64,000 nt of DNA from Desertimonas sp963786985. GTDB lineage: Bacteria; Actinomycetota; Acidimicrobiia; Acidimicrobiales; Ilumatobacteraceae. Position 1 is the first letter of the stretch; each line of letters starts with the position of its first letter. A program made the position numbers and the translations under genes. The notes beneath the pieces are model-generated. The model was not told the origin of the DNA. It worked only from the letters and a program-made list of their open reading frames with translations, and searched no databases. This document shows, piece after piece, positions 28,247 to 36,693 of the stretch. The DNA lies in contig CAWBBL010000019.1 of NCBI GenBank assembly GCA_963786985.1, positions 62,001 to 126,000 on the forward strand. The letters run 5' to 3'.

Positions 28247-28807
28247 ATGTCGGTCGAGGCGATGCAGGTGTTCACCGCGATGCTCGCCCTGGCGGCCGCG
28301 GCACTGGCCGTGTTCGTCGTGGTCGGTCGCCTCCTGCGTGGCCGCGCCGGGCTGCTCGACGAGGCGCTGCACCTGATCGACGACGCGGCCCTGTGGCTGG
28401 CCTTCCTCGTCGCCGGTGGGGCGATGGCCGGGAGCCTGTACTTCTCCGAGGTCGCCAACTACCTGCCGTGCCGCCTGTGTTGGTTCCAGCGCATCGCCAT
28501 GTATCCGTTGGCCGTGATCCTGCTGATCGCCGCCCTGCGCGGTGATCGGGCGATCCGCTGGTACGCGATTCCGCTCGCCGTGCTCGGCGCCTGCGTGTCG
28601 ATCTACCACTACCTCGTCGAGTGGCATCCGCAGTTGGAAGGTGACGCGTGTGACCCGACCAACCCGTGTTCGCTCGTGTGGTTCCGCGAGTTCGGCTTCG
28701 TCACGCTGTCGTTGATGGCGTTGTGCGGTTTCGCCGCGATCATCGCCCTGCTGGCGACAGCGACGGCCGGGGAACTCGACGACACCCTCGAACGACCGGG
28801 TAGCTGA
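28247..28807 (+). CDS. Disulfide bond formation protein, DsbB family
   Basis: This 186-residue membrane protein has about five hydrophobic segments. The quinone-side pair is C75-x-x-C78 in LPCRLCWFQR and the second extracytoplasmic pair is C135/C141 in CDPTNPC, the two redox pairs of DsbB. It has an extra N-terminal helix compared with E. coli DsbB. It transfers electrons from a thiol oxidase to quinone. The next gene, a membrane-anchored thioredoxin-like protein, starts on the very next base and is a likely partner. Confidence 0.88.
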   Translation: MSVEAMQVFTAMLALAAAALAVFVVVGRLLRGRAGLLDEALHLIDDAALWLAFLVAGGAMAGSLYFSEVANYLPCRLCWFQRIAMYPLAVILLIAALRGDRAIRWYAIPLAVLGACVSIYHYLVEWHPQLEGDACDPTNPCSLVWFREFGFVTLSLMALCGFAAIIALLATATAGELDDTLERPGS

Positions 28808-29632
28808 GTGGCCACCAAGTCGGGACGTCAGCGGCAACCTTCGACGCGTTCGCCGGCACCCCGCGATCAGACGCGCACGGTGATCCTCATCGCCGCCGTG
28901 GTCGCCGTGGTCGCCGTGATCGGCGTCGTCGTGGCCCTCGTCGTCGGGGGTGGCGACGATTCCGACGATGCCACCGCGACGGTGCCGATGTCGGGGCTCC
29001 TCGCGGCGTGCTCGGACGACACCGCGAGCCCCACCGGAGGGCCCTCTGCGCCGACCGGGACGATCGAGCTCGCGCCGTTCCCCGACGACGACATCTACAA
29101 GCCGGTCGCCGTCGAGGGCGAGGCGTTGCCACCGTTCTCGCCGGAGGTTCGGTCCGGCGAGCAGCCCGATACAGCGTGGTGCCGCGACGCCCCGATCGTC
29201 GCCGGCTACGACTACGCCGGCAACAGGGTCACCATCGATCCGGCGACCGACGGGCCGACGATGGTGGTCCTCCTCGCCCACTGGTGTCCGCACTGCAACG
29301 CCGAGATCCCGGTGCTCAACGAGTGGCGCGACTCCGGCGGGGTCCCCGAGGGCTTGAACATCGTCGGCGTGAGCACCGGAGTGTCGGCGGACGCGCCGAA
29401 CTACCCGCCGGACGAGTGGCTGACGTCAATGGATTGGGAGTGGCCGGTGCTCGTCGACGACGAGGCCCCCGACGCCGAGTCGCCCCCGCCGGCGATGGGG
29501 GCGTACGGCGGGACGTCGTACCCCACGTTGGTGTTCATCGACGCCGACGGCCTCGTTCGCCAGCGCCTGTCGGGTGAGGTTCCTGTCGATCTCTTCGCCC
29601 CCATCGCCGAGGCCCTCGTCGCCGAGTCCTGA
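28808..29632 (+). CDS. Membrane-anchored thioredoxin-like (TlpA/DsbA-type) protein
   Basis: In this 274-residue protein a basic N-terminus and single helix (about 24-47) anchor it outside the membrane. After an Asp/Thr-rich linker the thioredoxin fold has the active site C160-P-H-C163 in HWCPHCNAEIP and cis-Pro in GTSYPTLVF. CPHC is the DsbA-type dipeptide and fits an oxidase role with the adjacent DsbB-like protein. The GTG at 28808 directly follows the dsbB stop. Confidence 0.85.
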   Translation: MATKSGRQRQPSTRSPAPRDQTRTVILIAAVVAVVAVIGVVVALVVGGGDDSDDATATVPMSGLLAACSDDTASPTGGPSAPTGTIELAPFPDDDIYKPVAVEGEALPPFSPEVRSGEQPDTAWCRDAPIVAGYDYAGNRVTIDPATDGPTMVVLLAHWCPHCNAEIPVLNEWRDSGGVPEGLNIVGVSTGVSADAPNYPPDEWLTSMDWEWPVLVDDEAPDAESPPPAMGAYGGTSYPTLVFIDADGLVRQRLSGEVPVDLFAPIAEALVAES

Positions 29633-29635
29633 CCA

Positions 29636-29683
29636 ACCGATGGGTGTTCGGGGGACCGTTCCGTCCCCTAGACACCCATCGGT
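29636..29683. repeat. Palindromic repeat family B, copy 1
   Basis: This 48-base palindrome has outer arms ACCGATGGGTGT and ACACCCATCGGT and inner GGGGAC/GTCCCC. It separates the convergent thioredoxin-like and ABC-F genes and supplies the last codons and stop of the ABC-F gene. A near-identical copy is at 33338-33385. Confidence 0.75.
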
Positions 29684-31269
29684 CGTGCCGTCGCCCAGGC
29701 GTCGGGGATGGTGAGGTGGTCGGTGACCGTGCAGTCGGCGCCGAACACGACGAAGCGATCGAAGCCACGCAGGAACCAGCGGTCGTGGGTGACGGCGATG
29801 ACCGTCCCGGTGAACGACGCGAGGCCGGCCTCCAGCGCCTCGGCGGAGACGAGGTCGAGGTTGTCGGTGGGCTCGTCGAGCAACAACATCGTGGCCCCAG
29901 ATCGTTCCAGCAGGAGGATCTGGAAACGCGCCTGCTGGCCGCCCGACATCGTGTCGAAAGGTTGCTCGGCGCAGCCCTGCAACTCGTAGCGACGGAGCAT
30001 CGACATCGCCGGGCCGCGTATGACGTCGTGATCGTGGAGGATCGCCAGCAGCGTCTGGCCACGCCACTCCGGGTGCTCGTGAGTCTGGTGGAACAGCCCG
30101 GGCACGACCCCAGCCCCGAGCCGGAACACGCCGTGGTGCTCGACAGGATCGCCGGCGAGCATGCGCAGGAAGTGGCTCTTGCCGGCGCCGTTGCCGCCGA
30201 GCACCGCGACGCGATCGCCGAAGTCGACCTGCAGATCGAACGGGTCGGTCAGGCCGTCGAGCTCGAGGTCCTCGACGACGAGCGCCCGTTTGCCGGTACG
30301 TGCCCCGCCGAGGCGCATGGCGATGCGTTGCTCACGCACCGTGACGGGCTCGTCGCGGCGTTCGACGAACTGGCGCAGCTTGCTCTCGGCGGCCTTCAGC
30401 TTGGGCGCGAAGACCTCTGAGAAGCTCGCTCGTCGACGCATCTCGGCGACGAGCTGCTCCAGACGCTTGCGCTCGTTGTCGTAGAGCGAGCGATCCTTGT
30501 CGAGTTTGTCGACATGGGCGCGGCGGGCCTCGGCGTAGCCGGCGAAACTGCCGCCGAGGGTCCACGCCCCGTGGGCCTCGATCGTCACGATCTTGGTGGC
30601 CGTGGCGGCGAGCAACTCGCGGTCGTGGCTGACGAACAGGACGGTCTTGCGCGTCGCCTGCAGCTCGCGTTCCAGCCAGCGCTTGGCCTCGACATCGAGG
30701 AAGTTGTCAGGCTCGTCGAGCAGCAACACCTCGGCGTCGCCGCGCAGCAGCACCTCCAGGGCGAGACGCTTCTGCTCGCCGCCGGAGAGCGTCCGCAGCG
30801 GTCGTCCGGCGACCTCGTCGAGCGGGCGGCCGATGGCCCGGGTCGTGCACTCGTCCCAGTGGACTTCGGCGTGGTAACCGCCGGCGTCGCTCCATCCGGC
30901 CACGGCGTGGGCGTAGCCCAGCGGATCGGCATCGGCAGTCGACTCGGCGGCCCGCAGCTCGGCGTGGGCCCGCTGCAGCGGCGCCGGAGCGAGCATCACG
31001 AGCAGGTCGCCGACGGTCTGCGGGCCGCCGGCCGAGTCGGTGACGCCGACGAGCTGGCGCATGACGCCGAGCCGGCCATCGATGCTGATCGTGCCACTGG
31101 TCGGATTCATGTCGCCGGCGATCAGCGCCAGCAGCGTCGACTTGCCGACGCCGTTGGCCCCGACGAGCGCGGCCCGCTCGCCGTCGCCGACGGTGAAGCT
31201 GACATCGTGCAGCAACTCGATGCCGCCGGGAAGACGCCAGCCGAGGTGGCTGACGCGAATCGCGCCCAC
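29668..31269 (-). CDS. ABC-F family ATPase
   Basis: This 533-residue protein has two ABC domains in one chain and no membrane segment: Walker A GANGVGKST and GGNGAGKSH, signatures TLSGGEQKRLAL and TMSGGQQARFQI, Walker B VLLLDEPDN and MLLLDEPTDN. The linker between the domains is the charged helical type. ABC-F proteins bind the ribosomal E site and act in translation or antibiotic resistance. In the second Walker A the usual final Ser/Thr is His. Start: GTG at 31269, nine bases after a TAGCGT. The stop TAG lies inside a palindromic repeat, so the C-terminal residues RPMGV are repeat-encoded. Confidence 0.88.
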   Translation of the reverse strand: MGAIRVSHLGWRLPGGIELLHDVSFTVGDGERAALVGANGVGKSTLLALIAGDMNPTSGTISIDGRLGVMRQLVGVTDSAGGPQTVGDLLVMLAPAPLQRAHAELRAAESTADADPLGYAHAVAGWSDAGGYHAEVHWDECTTRAIGRPLDEVAGRPLRTLSGGEQKRLALEVLLRGDAEVLLLDEPDNFLDVEAKRWLERELQATRKTVLFVSHDRELLAATATKIVTIEAHGAWTLGGSFAGYAEARRAHVDKLDKDRSLYDNERKRLEQLVAEMRRRASFSEVFAPKLKAAESKLRQFVERRDEPVTVREQRIAMRLGGARTGKRALVVEDLELDGLTDPFDLQVDFGDRVAVLGGNGAGKSHFLRMLAGDPVEHHGVFRLGAGVVPGLFHQTHEHPEWRGQTLLAILHDHDVIRGPAMSMLRRYELQGCAEQPFDTMSGGQQARFQILLLERSGATMLLLDEPTDNLDLVSAEALEAGLASFTGTVIAVTHDRWFLRGFDRFVVFGADCTVTDHLTIPDAWATARPMGV

Positions 31270-31281
31270 GGTCGGGGAACG

Positions 31282-32490
31282 CTAGGAAGTGCCGGCGGCG
31301 CCGACGTCACCAATTTCGGCGCCACGGCGCGACGCCTCGTCGAGCACGTCGCGTAGCGGACGGCCGAGGGCCCGTGCGGCGGCGGCGGCATCGTCGTGCT
31401 CGACCTTGACACGATGTCCGGCGATCTTGACGGCGATCCGGTGTCCGCCGACCTCGACGACGGCATCGCGTCGGCGCTGTGGCCAGCGCTCGACCGTCGA
31501 GGCGCGAACACCGAGGCTGCCGGTCTCGGTGACCAGCACCGCGGCCACCGTCTCGACGAGGGCGGGGTCGCAGAGCGCCGAGACGACGTGGGCCGGCCGG
31601 CCCTTCTTCATCACGATCGGTGTCGCCCAGGCATCGTGCGCCCCGGCGGCGACGAGGGCGGCGATCGTGTGGGCGATGACCTCGCCGGTGATGTCGTCGA
31701 CGTTGACGTCGAGTTGCACGGCTGCCCGCCCGGGCGGCGGGGCGACGAGGTCGGACGCGGCCTCGCCGACGATCAACTGCACGACGTTGGGCCGGCCGGC
31801 GGTGTCGGCGCGACCGGCGCCGTAGCCGACCGCCGACACGGTCATCGCCGGCAGCGCGCCGAACGAAGTGGCCAGGGCGGCGAGAACGGCGACGCCGGTT
31901 GGCGTGGCCAACTCGACGTCGGTGTCGATGCCGATCACCGGCATCCGTCGCGTGGCGAGCAGTCGGGCGACGGCCGGCGCCGGGTTGGGCAGGCTGCCGT
32001 GGGCGGCCGCGATCGTGCCCCGCCCGGTGGCCACCGGACCGGCGACGAGCTGATCGATGCCCAACGCCTCGAGCGCCGCGGCGATGCCGACGACGTCGAC
32101 GATCGCGTCGACGGCCCCGACTTCGTGGAACTCGACGTCATCGGGGTCGATGCCGTGGATCGCCCCCTCGGCCGTGGCCAGGGTGTCGAACACCGTCTGG
32201 GCTCGGCGCCGCACGCCGTCGGCGAGGTCGGCGCCGTCGAGCAGTTTGCGAAGTTGGCTCGCCGGGCGGTGCTCGTGGCGATCATCGTGTTCGTCGACGA
32301 CGACGTTGGCCCACGTCGCCGCCACACCGCAACGTTGGACCCGCTCGAACGTCAGGGCGTAGCCGTCGACGCCGAGTCCGCCGATCGCCTCGAACACCGA
32401 CGCCTGGGGAGCCCCGGCGTCGACGAGGGCGCCGAGCAGCATGTCCCCGGCCACGCCGGCACTGCACTGGGCGTAGGCGATCGTGCTCAG
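31282..32490 (-). CDS. larC: LarC, nickel-pincer cofactor nickel-insertion protein
   Basis: This 402-residue protein begins STIAYAQCSAGVAGDMLLGALVDAG, near the family's usual opening. It contains PLRD-type C-terminal sequences and the central histidine-rich stretch HDDRHEH, suggesting nickel binding. LarC inserts nickel into the pyridinium bisthiocarboxylate cofactor of lactate racemase and related enzymes. No ATG, GTG or TTG lies at the expected start. The in-frame CTG at 32490 overlaps the larB stop as CTGA and is the likely start; an ATG far upstream would require about 100 bases of overlap. LarE and LarA are not in the window. Confidence 0.85.
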   Translation of the reverse strand: MSTIAYAQCSAGVAGDMLLGALVDAGAPQASVFEAIGGLGVDGYALTFERVQRCGVAATWANVVVDEHDDRHEHRPASQLRKLLDGADLADGVRRRAQTVFDTLATAEGAIHGIDPDDVEFHEVGAVDAIVDVVGIAAALEALGIDQLVAGPVATGRGTIAAAHGSLPNPAPAVARLLATRRMPVIGIDTDVELATPTGVAVLAALATSFGALPAMTVSAVGYGAGRADTAGRPNVVQLIVGEAASDLVAPPPGRAAVQLDVNVDDITGEVIAHTIAALVAAGAHDAWATPIVMKKGRPAHVVSALCDPALVETVAAVLVTETGSLGVRASTVERWPQRRRDAVVEVGGHRIAVKIAGHRVKVEHDDAAAAARALGRPLRDVLDEASRRGAEIGDVGAAGTS

Positions 32491-33305
32491 GGAGATTCCT
32501 CGATGGCGAGCGACGAGGCACCAGCCGAGGAGCGGCCAACAACGGCCTGCGTGGCCGGGGAACGCAGTGATCGGAGCGCTCTGGCTGCGGCGCATGCCGC
32601 GCCGAACCCGTTGTCGATGCCGACCACCGTCACGCCGCTGGCGCATGATGCGAGCATGGCCAGCAGCGCCGTGACGCCCTCCAGGGACGAGCCATATCCG
32701 ACGCTCGTCGGCACGGCGAACACAGGTGCGGCGGTCAGGCCGCCGATGACGCTGGCCAGGGCGCCCTCCATCCCGGCGACCACGACGACGGCGTCGGCGC
32801 CCTGCACGTCGTCGACGTGCGCCAGCAGGCGGTGCAGACCGGCCACGCCGACGTCATCGAGGCGCCGGGTGGCAATGCCGTAGGCGTGCAAGGTCAGCGC
32901 GCACTCGTCGGCAACCGGACGGTCGGCGGTCCCTGCGGTGGCGATCAGCACCGTGGCGTCGCCGGTGGTGGCCGGAGGGCGGTACAGCAGGCAGCCGGCG
33001 GCGGTGAGTCCCGGGCCGACCGCCGCCTCGACGGCCTTCACCTGGTCGCCGGAGACGCGGGTGACGAGAACCGGCCCGTCGCCGTGCGCCAGCAACTCGG
33101 TGACGATCCGGGCGCACTGCTCGGGTGTCTTGCCCGGGCCGAACACTGCTTCGGGCATGCCCTGGCGCAAGGCCCGGTGGTGGTCGACGAGGGCGTCGCC
33201 GACGTCGGCGAACGGCAGCCGGCGCAGCCGGACGACCACCTCATCGGCGCTGATCCGTCCGGCCGTGAGGTCGTCGAGCATCTCCCGCAACGTCGTCTCC
33301 TGCAC
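32487..33305 (-). CDS. larB: LarB, nickel-pincer cofactor carboxylase
   Basis: This 272-residue protein has the AIR-carboxylase-like (PurE-type) C-terminal half seen in LarB: VLIATAGTADRPVADECALTL, VVVVAGMEGALASVIGGL and PTSVGYGSSLEGVTALL. The N-terminus TLREMLDDLTAGRISADE fits the family. LarB carboxylates nicotinic acid adenine dinucleotide in cofactor synthesis. The start is GTG at 33305; the much longer upstream reading frame is a shadow. The 3' end contains a copy of repeat family E, which encodes the tail around RSPATQAVVG. Confidence 0.88.
   Translation of the reverse strand: MQETTLREMLDDLTAGRISADEVVVRLRRLPFADVGDALVDHHRALRQGMPEAVFGPGKTPEQCARIVTELLAHGDGPVLVTRVSGDQVKAVEAAVGPGLTAAGCLLYRPPATTGDATVLIATAGTADRPVADECALTLHAYGIATRRLDDVGVAGLHRLLAHVDDVQGADAVVVVAGMEGALASVIGGLTAAPVFAVPTSVGYGSSLEGVTALLAMLASCASGVTVVGIDNGFGAACAAARALRSLRSPATQAVVGRSSAGASSLAIEESP
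32542..32570 (+). repeat. 29-base repeat family E, copy inside larB
   Basis: This 29-base unit differs by one base from the units at 49513-49570. It contains a CGGCC/GGCCG mini-hairpin and ends in GGGGAACGCAGTGA. It lies within the 3' end of larB on the opposite strand. Upstream bases GCGAGCGACGAGGC are also shared with the 49.4-kb site. Confidence 0.65.
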
Positions 33306-33337
33306 CCCGCCATCGTACGAAACCCGGCCGAAGAGCG

Positions 33338-33385
33338 ACCGATGGGTGTTCAGGGGTCCGTTCCGTCCCCTAAACACCCATCGGT
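33338..33385. repeat. Palindromic repeat family B, copy 2
   Basis: A perfect 13-base stem ACCGATGGGTGTT/AACACCCATCGGT encloses inner AGGGG/CCCCT and the loop TCCGTTCCG. It lies between the divergent larB and pheA starts, unlike copy 1, which is between convergent genes. A role as operator or mobile REP-like element is therefore as likely as termination. Confidence 0.75.
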
Positions 33386-33404
33386 CGGCGCGGTCGGGGC
33401 GCCG

Positions 33405-33410
33405 TAGCCT
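33405..33410 (+). promoter_or_regulatory. Leaderless -10 box, pheA
   Basis: TAGCCT ends six bases before the pheA ATG at 33417. No ribosome-binding site is present. Confidence 0.5.
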
Positions 33411-33416
33411 GACTCG

Positions 33417-34373
33417 ATGGCGTCTCGCCCGATCAACCGCGTCGGCTTCTTCGGGCCGTTCGGTACGTTCACCGAGCAGGCCGTGCGCACCCAGACCGAT
33501 CTCGCCGCCGCCGAGCTCGTCGACTTCCTGACCGTGCCCGACGTGCTCGACGCAGTCGAGTCCGGCGACGTCGACTGCGGGGTCGTGCCGATCGAGAACT
33601 CGATCGAAGGTGTCGTCAACCTCACCCAGGACGCCCTGGTCTTCGACTACGACCTGCTGATCACGAGGGAGATCGTCCTCGACATCGAGCACTGCCTGGT
33701 CGGTGCCGACGGGTTGGCCCTCGAGGAGATCAAGGCCGTCGTGTCCTTCCCGGTCGCCACGGCGCAGTGCCACCGCTTCCTGCGCGAGCAACTGCGTGGA
33801 GTCGAGGTGCGCACCGCCCAGTCGACAGCCAGCGCCGCCAAGTTCGTCAGCGAGGGCGACGACGGGGTCGGACCGGAGCCCGGATTGGCGGCCATCGCCC
33901 CGCGGGTTGCCGCCGAGCGCTATCGGTTGTCGGTGATCGCCGACGACATCGCCGATCACGCCGGCAATCAGACCCGCTTCGTCGTCGTCGCCCGCCAAGG
34001 CGTGCCGCGGCGCTCGGGCAACGATCGCACCGGGATGGTCGTCTTCCAGCGCGCCGACGTGCCCGGCAGCCTGGTGTCGATCCTCCAGGAGTTCGCCGCC
34101 CGACGGATCAACCTGTCCAACCTGCTCAGCCGGCCGACCAAGGACGGCGGCCTCGGCGACAACTGCTTCGTGATCTATGCCGACGCGCACATCGACGACG
34201 AGCTGCTCGCCGACGCGATGCGCGCCCTGCACCTCAAGCAGGGTCGGGTGAAGTTCCTCGGGTCGTATCCCGCCGCCGGCCCGCCCCACGAGGACGGCGG
34301 CGACCACCACGACGCCCGCTGGAGCGCCGCCCAACAGTGGGTCGCCGGCCTCCAGGCGATGATCGAACGCTGA
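33417..34373 (+). CDS. pheA: Prephenate dehydratase
   Basis: This 318-residue monofunctional prephenate dehydratase begins with FFGPFGTFTEQAV. The catalytic domain carries VVPIENSIEGVVN and the TRF motif in NQTRFVVVAR. A C-terminal ACT domain (about 205-285) has the allosteric-type GSLVSILQEFAARRINLSNLL, so feedback by phenylalanine is likely. It converts prephenate to phenylpyruvate. There is no fused chorismate mutase. The promoter overlaps the region of repeat family B upstream. Confidence 0.92.
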   Translation: MASRPINRVGFFGPFGTFTEQAVRTQTDLAAAELVDFLTVPDVLDAVESGDVDCGVVPIENSIEGVVNLTQDALVFDYDLLITREIVLDIEHCLVGADGLALEEIKAVVSFPVATAQCHRFLREQLRGVEVRTAQSTASAAKFVSEGDDGVGPEPGLAAIAPRVAAERYRLSVIADDIADHAGNQTRFVVVARQGVPRRSGNDRTGMVVFQRADVPGSLVSILQEFAARRINLSNLLSRPTKDGGLGDNCFVIYADAHIDDELLADAMRALHLKQGRVKFLGSYPAAGPPHEDGGDHHDARWSAAQQWVAGLQAMIER

Positions 34374-34433
34374 CTCCAGCTTGGAGGGTCGTGACGTGCG
34401 TCGCATCGGCGGGTCGCCGCCGACCTGTGCTTC

Positions 34434-34439
34434 TACCGT
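34434..34439 (+). promoter_or_regulatory. Leaderless -10 box, VOC gene
   Basis: TACCGT ends six bases before the ATG at 34446, with no Shine-Dalgarno sequence. Confidence 0.45.
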
Positions 34440-34445
34440 GGTGCC

Positions 34446-34832
34446 ATGAGTGTCGAGCTGAACCATCACATCGTTCACGTGCGCGACCGTCACGCCGCCG
34501 CCACCTCGGTCGCCGAGGTCCTCGGCCTCGATCCGCCGACGGACTTCGGGCCGTTCGCCCAGGTCCGCCTGGCCAACAACGTCGAGCTCGACTTTGCCGA
34601 CGACCACCGCGACGGCGAGATCCAGACCACGCACTACGCCTTCCTCGTCAGCGAGGCGGAGTTCGACGAGATCTTCGGGCGCATCGTCGAGCGCGGTTTC
34701 GACTACTGGGCCGACCCGATGGCCTCGCGGCCGGGCGAGATCAACCACCACGACGGCGGGCGCGGGGTCTACTGGCGGGGGCCCGACGGGCACTTCTTGG
34801 AGATCATCACCCGCCCTTACGGCAGCGGCTGA
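34446..34832 (+). CDS. VOC (glyoxalase/bleomycin resistance) superfamily protein
   Basis: In this 128-residue protein one vicinal-oxygen-chelate domain has metal-ligand candidates H7 or H8 (LNHHIVHV), the histidine in TTHYAFLV and the glutamate in FLEIITRPYG. INHHDGGRGVYWRGPDGHFLEI is typical of the family. It could be a dioxygenase or lyase for small aromatic or oxo compounds; the exact substrate cannot be read. Its 3' end overlaps the convergent PaaX-like gene by 16 bases. Confidence 0.8.
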   Translation: MSVELNHHIVHVRDRHAAATSVAEVLGLDPPTDFGPFAQVRLANNVELDFADDHRDGEIQTTHYAFLVSEAEFDEIFGRIVERGFDYWADPMASRPGEINHHDGGRGVYWRGPDGHFLEIITRPYGSG

Positions 34833-35578
34833 TCGAGCGCTTGTCGCAGCGCCCGGCCGAGGGCCCGGTCGTAGACGTCGTAGCGTTGGCGGAGGCGATC
34901 GGCCGGCCAGCCGGTCGGGGTCAAGTCGGCGGGAAGCAACGGTTCGCTGCGCAGGAAGCGCACGGCCGCGGCGGCCAGCATGATCCCGTCGGCGAGACCG
35001 TCGCCGGGTGATGCAGCGAGGGCGGCGATGCCATCGTCGACGGTGTCGAGCAGTTCGGAGCACCGTCGGCCGATCGCGGCCAGATCCCACAGCCGGGCGG
35101 CGAGGGCCGGGGACGGTTCACCGGTGACCGGACCGCGCACCACGATCGTGCCGGGCACCGTCGGTGGGCCGGCGAGATTGGCCGGGCGCAGCCACGTGTC
35201 CGGGCGCAGCTCACCCATGCGCGTGTTGGCCATCGCCGTGCGGAAGTCGCGACGAGCGGCGAGGTCGCGGCTCGGCGACGTCACGGTGACGATCCACCAG
35301 GTCCCGTCCCAGGCATCGCCGGCTGGGCGTCGTCCGATGTCCTGGGCCGTCTTGCGGTCGACGAGCCGCCCGCGCAACTCGTAGCCGCCGTCGGCGACGG
35401 CCAACTCTCCGGTGGCGAGCATCCGCGAGATGGCCGTGCGCATCGTGCCCGGGGCGATGCTGAACAGCTCGGCGAGGCGGGCCGGCGCCGAGGTGTCCAG
35501 GCGCGGTGTCGGGAGGCCGAGCAGCACCGACAACACGAGAGACCTGGCGTTGAGCGGGCGGAGGTCGGCAGCGTCCAC
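34817..35578 (-). CDS. PaaX-like transcriptional regulator
   Basis: This 253-residue regulator has an N-terminal winged helix (about 14-75, APGTMRTAISRMLATGELA), a central PaaX domain with WDGTWWIVTV and a C-terminal domain ending RYDVYDRALGRAL. PaaX proteins repress aromatic degradation in response to CoA thioesters. No such pathway is adjacent, so the target is unknown. GTG at 35578 is preceded at seven bases by TAGCGT. It is divergent from the desaturase gene, which it might control. Confidence 0.85.
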   Translation of the reverse strand: MDAADLRPLNARSLVLSVLLGLPTPRLDTSAPARLAELFSIAPGTMRTAISRMLATGELAVADGGYELRGRLVDRKTAQDIGRRPAGDAWDGTWWIVTVTSPSRDLAARRDFRTAMANTRMGELRPDTWLRPANLAGPPTVPGTIVVRGPVTGEPSPALAARLWDLAAIGRRCSELLDTVDDGIAALAASPGDGLADGIMLAAAAVRFLRSEPLLPADLTPTGWPADRLRQRYDVYDRALGRALRQALDQPLP

Positions 35579-35585
35579 GACGGCG

Positions 35586-35591
35586 ACGCTA
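35586..35591 (-). promoter_or_regulatory. Leaderless -10 box, paaX-like gene
   Basis: TAGCGT on the minus strand ends seven bases before the GTG at 35578. It lies next to the divergent desaturase promoter, so the two may compete. Confidence 0.5.
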
Positions 35592-35604
35592 GTCGTTACA
35601 CTTC

Positions 35605-35633
35605 TTGATCGCGACGATCATCACTTGTAGGCT
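35605..35633 (+). promoter_or_regulatory. Full promoter of the desaturase gene (leaderless)
   Basis: TTGATC (35605-35610) and TAGGCT (35628-35633) are separated by 17 bases, and the GTG start is seven bases after the -10. This is the best sigma-70-type promoter in the window. An imperfect dyad GATCGCGACGATC lies between the boxes and could bind a repressor such as the adjacent PaaX-like protein. Confidence 0.65.
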
Positions 35634-35640
35634 GGTGATC

Positions 35641-36576
35641 GTGACGGCGACGATGGTCCCCCCGGCCGCGGCGCTTCCCGACGTGCTGCCCACCGAGCGA
35701 CTGACGGCGAAAGGCGTGGCACGGCGTCCGTGGCGTGACGAGCTTCGCCGGATCCCGACCTCGCGCAACGTGGTCGCCGTCGTCGGCGCCGTGGTGCAGA
35801 CCTACGGCGTCGTGGTCACGGCGGCGGTCATCGACAGGTGGTGGGCGTGGGTCGTCGCCTTCGTGTGGATGGGCCGCGGTCACGCCCTGCTCAACATCCT
35901 CGCCCACGAGGCCGCTCACCGGCTGCTGTTCCCCAACCGTGTGGCCAACGATCAGATCGGCCGCTGGATCCTCGGCTACCCGACGCTGCAACCGTTCTAC
36001 GCCTACCGGCGCGCGCACTTCGCCCACCACCGCGACGAGCTGGGCCCCGACGAACCGGATACCGACCTCTATCAGGGGTACCCGATCAGCAAGGCGTCGT
36101 GGCGCCGCAAGCTGCGCCGCGACGCCACCGGCGAGAGCGCCTACAAGAACGTCAAAGTGCTCGTCGCCGCCGCCCGCAAGCGAGCGCCAGAGGGCCTGCA
36201 GATCCTCGGGGTGCAGTTCGTGCTCGCCGGTGTCGCGGTCGCTGCCCAGCGCCCGCTCGCCTACGTCGTGTGGCTCGGGTCGTGGTGCACGCTGTGGAAG
36301 GTGTCCAACCGCCTCCGGGCGATCGCCGAGCACGGCGGGATGGAGCGCGCGGCGGACCGCCGCCACACGACCCACGTGATCCACCAGTCGTGGATCGCCC
36401 GACTGTGCATCGTCCCGTACAACACCGGCTGGCACCTCGCCCATCACGTCGACATGGGCGTGCCGTGGCGCAACCTGCCGCGCTTCCACGCCGAGCTGGT
36501 CGCCGCCGGCTGGGTCACCGGCGCCGCCGAATATCCGTCGTACCGGGCCTTCTGGCGAGCCTGCTCGGCAGGTTGA
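35641..36576 (+). CDS. Fatty acid desaturase family protein
   Basis: This 311-residue membrane protein has three histidine boxes of the diiron desaturase/hydroxylase family: HEAAH (from H89), HFAHH (around 127) and HLAHH (around 270), with hydrophobic segments between. It may desaturate acyl lipids or hydroxylate carotenoid-like substrates. A GTG start at 35641 fits the promoter seven bases upstream; an ATG lies at 35653. Divergent from a PaaX-like regulator. Confidence 0.85.
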   Translation: MTATMVPPAAALPDVLPTERLTAKGVARRPWRDELRRIPTSRNVVAVVGAVVQTYGVVVTAAVIDRWWAWVVAFVWMGRGHALLNILAHEAAHRLLFPNRVANDQIGRWILGYPTLQPFYAYRRAHFAHHRDELGPDEPDTDLYQGYPISKASWRRKLRRDATGESAYKNVKVLVAAARKRAPEGLQILGVQFVLAGVAVAAQRPLAYVVWLGSWCTLWKVSNRLRAIAEHGGMERAADRRHTTHVIHQSWIARLCIVPYNTGWHLAHHVDMGVPWRNLPRFHAELVAAGWVTGAAEYPSYRAFWRACSAG

Positions 36577-36580
36577 CGCA

Positions 36581-36642
36581 CCGATCTGGGCGGCGTTCGA
36601 TTCGTTGGTCGATGTCCGGACGCCCGTCCTCACCGCGACCAA
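36581..36642. repeat. Structured repeat family D, copy 2
   Basis: It shares CCGATCTGGGCGGC and then TTGGTCGA..TCCGGACGCC with the copy at 17651. The distal arm of that copy is missing here; instead TTGGTCG (36605-36611) pairs with CGACCAA (36636-36642). It lies 3' of the desaturase gene, in the same orientation relative to its neighbours as copy 1. Confidence 0.6.
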
Positions 36643-36693
36643 GAACGCGGCCCGGCAGTCCGCTCGCGCAAGAGTAGGGAGGTGGCTGGCGCT

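Noticed and set aside
33306..35090. N-terminal extension of the larB frame
   Set aside because: It runs antisense through pheA and the VOC gene and has no family similarity; LarB starts at 33305.
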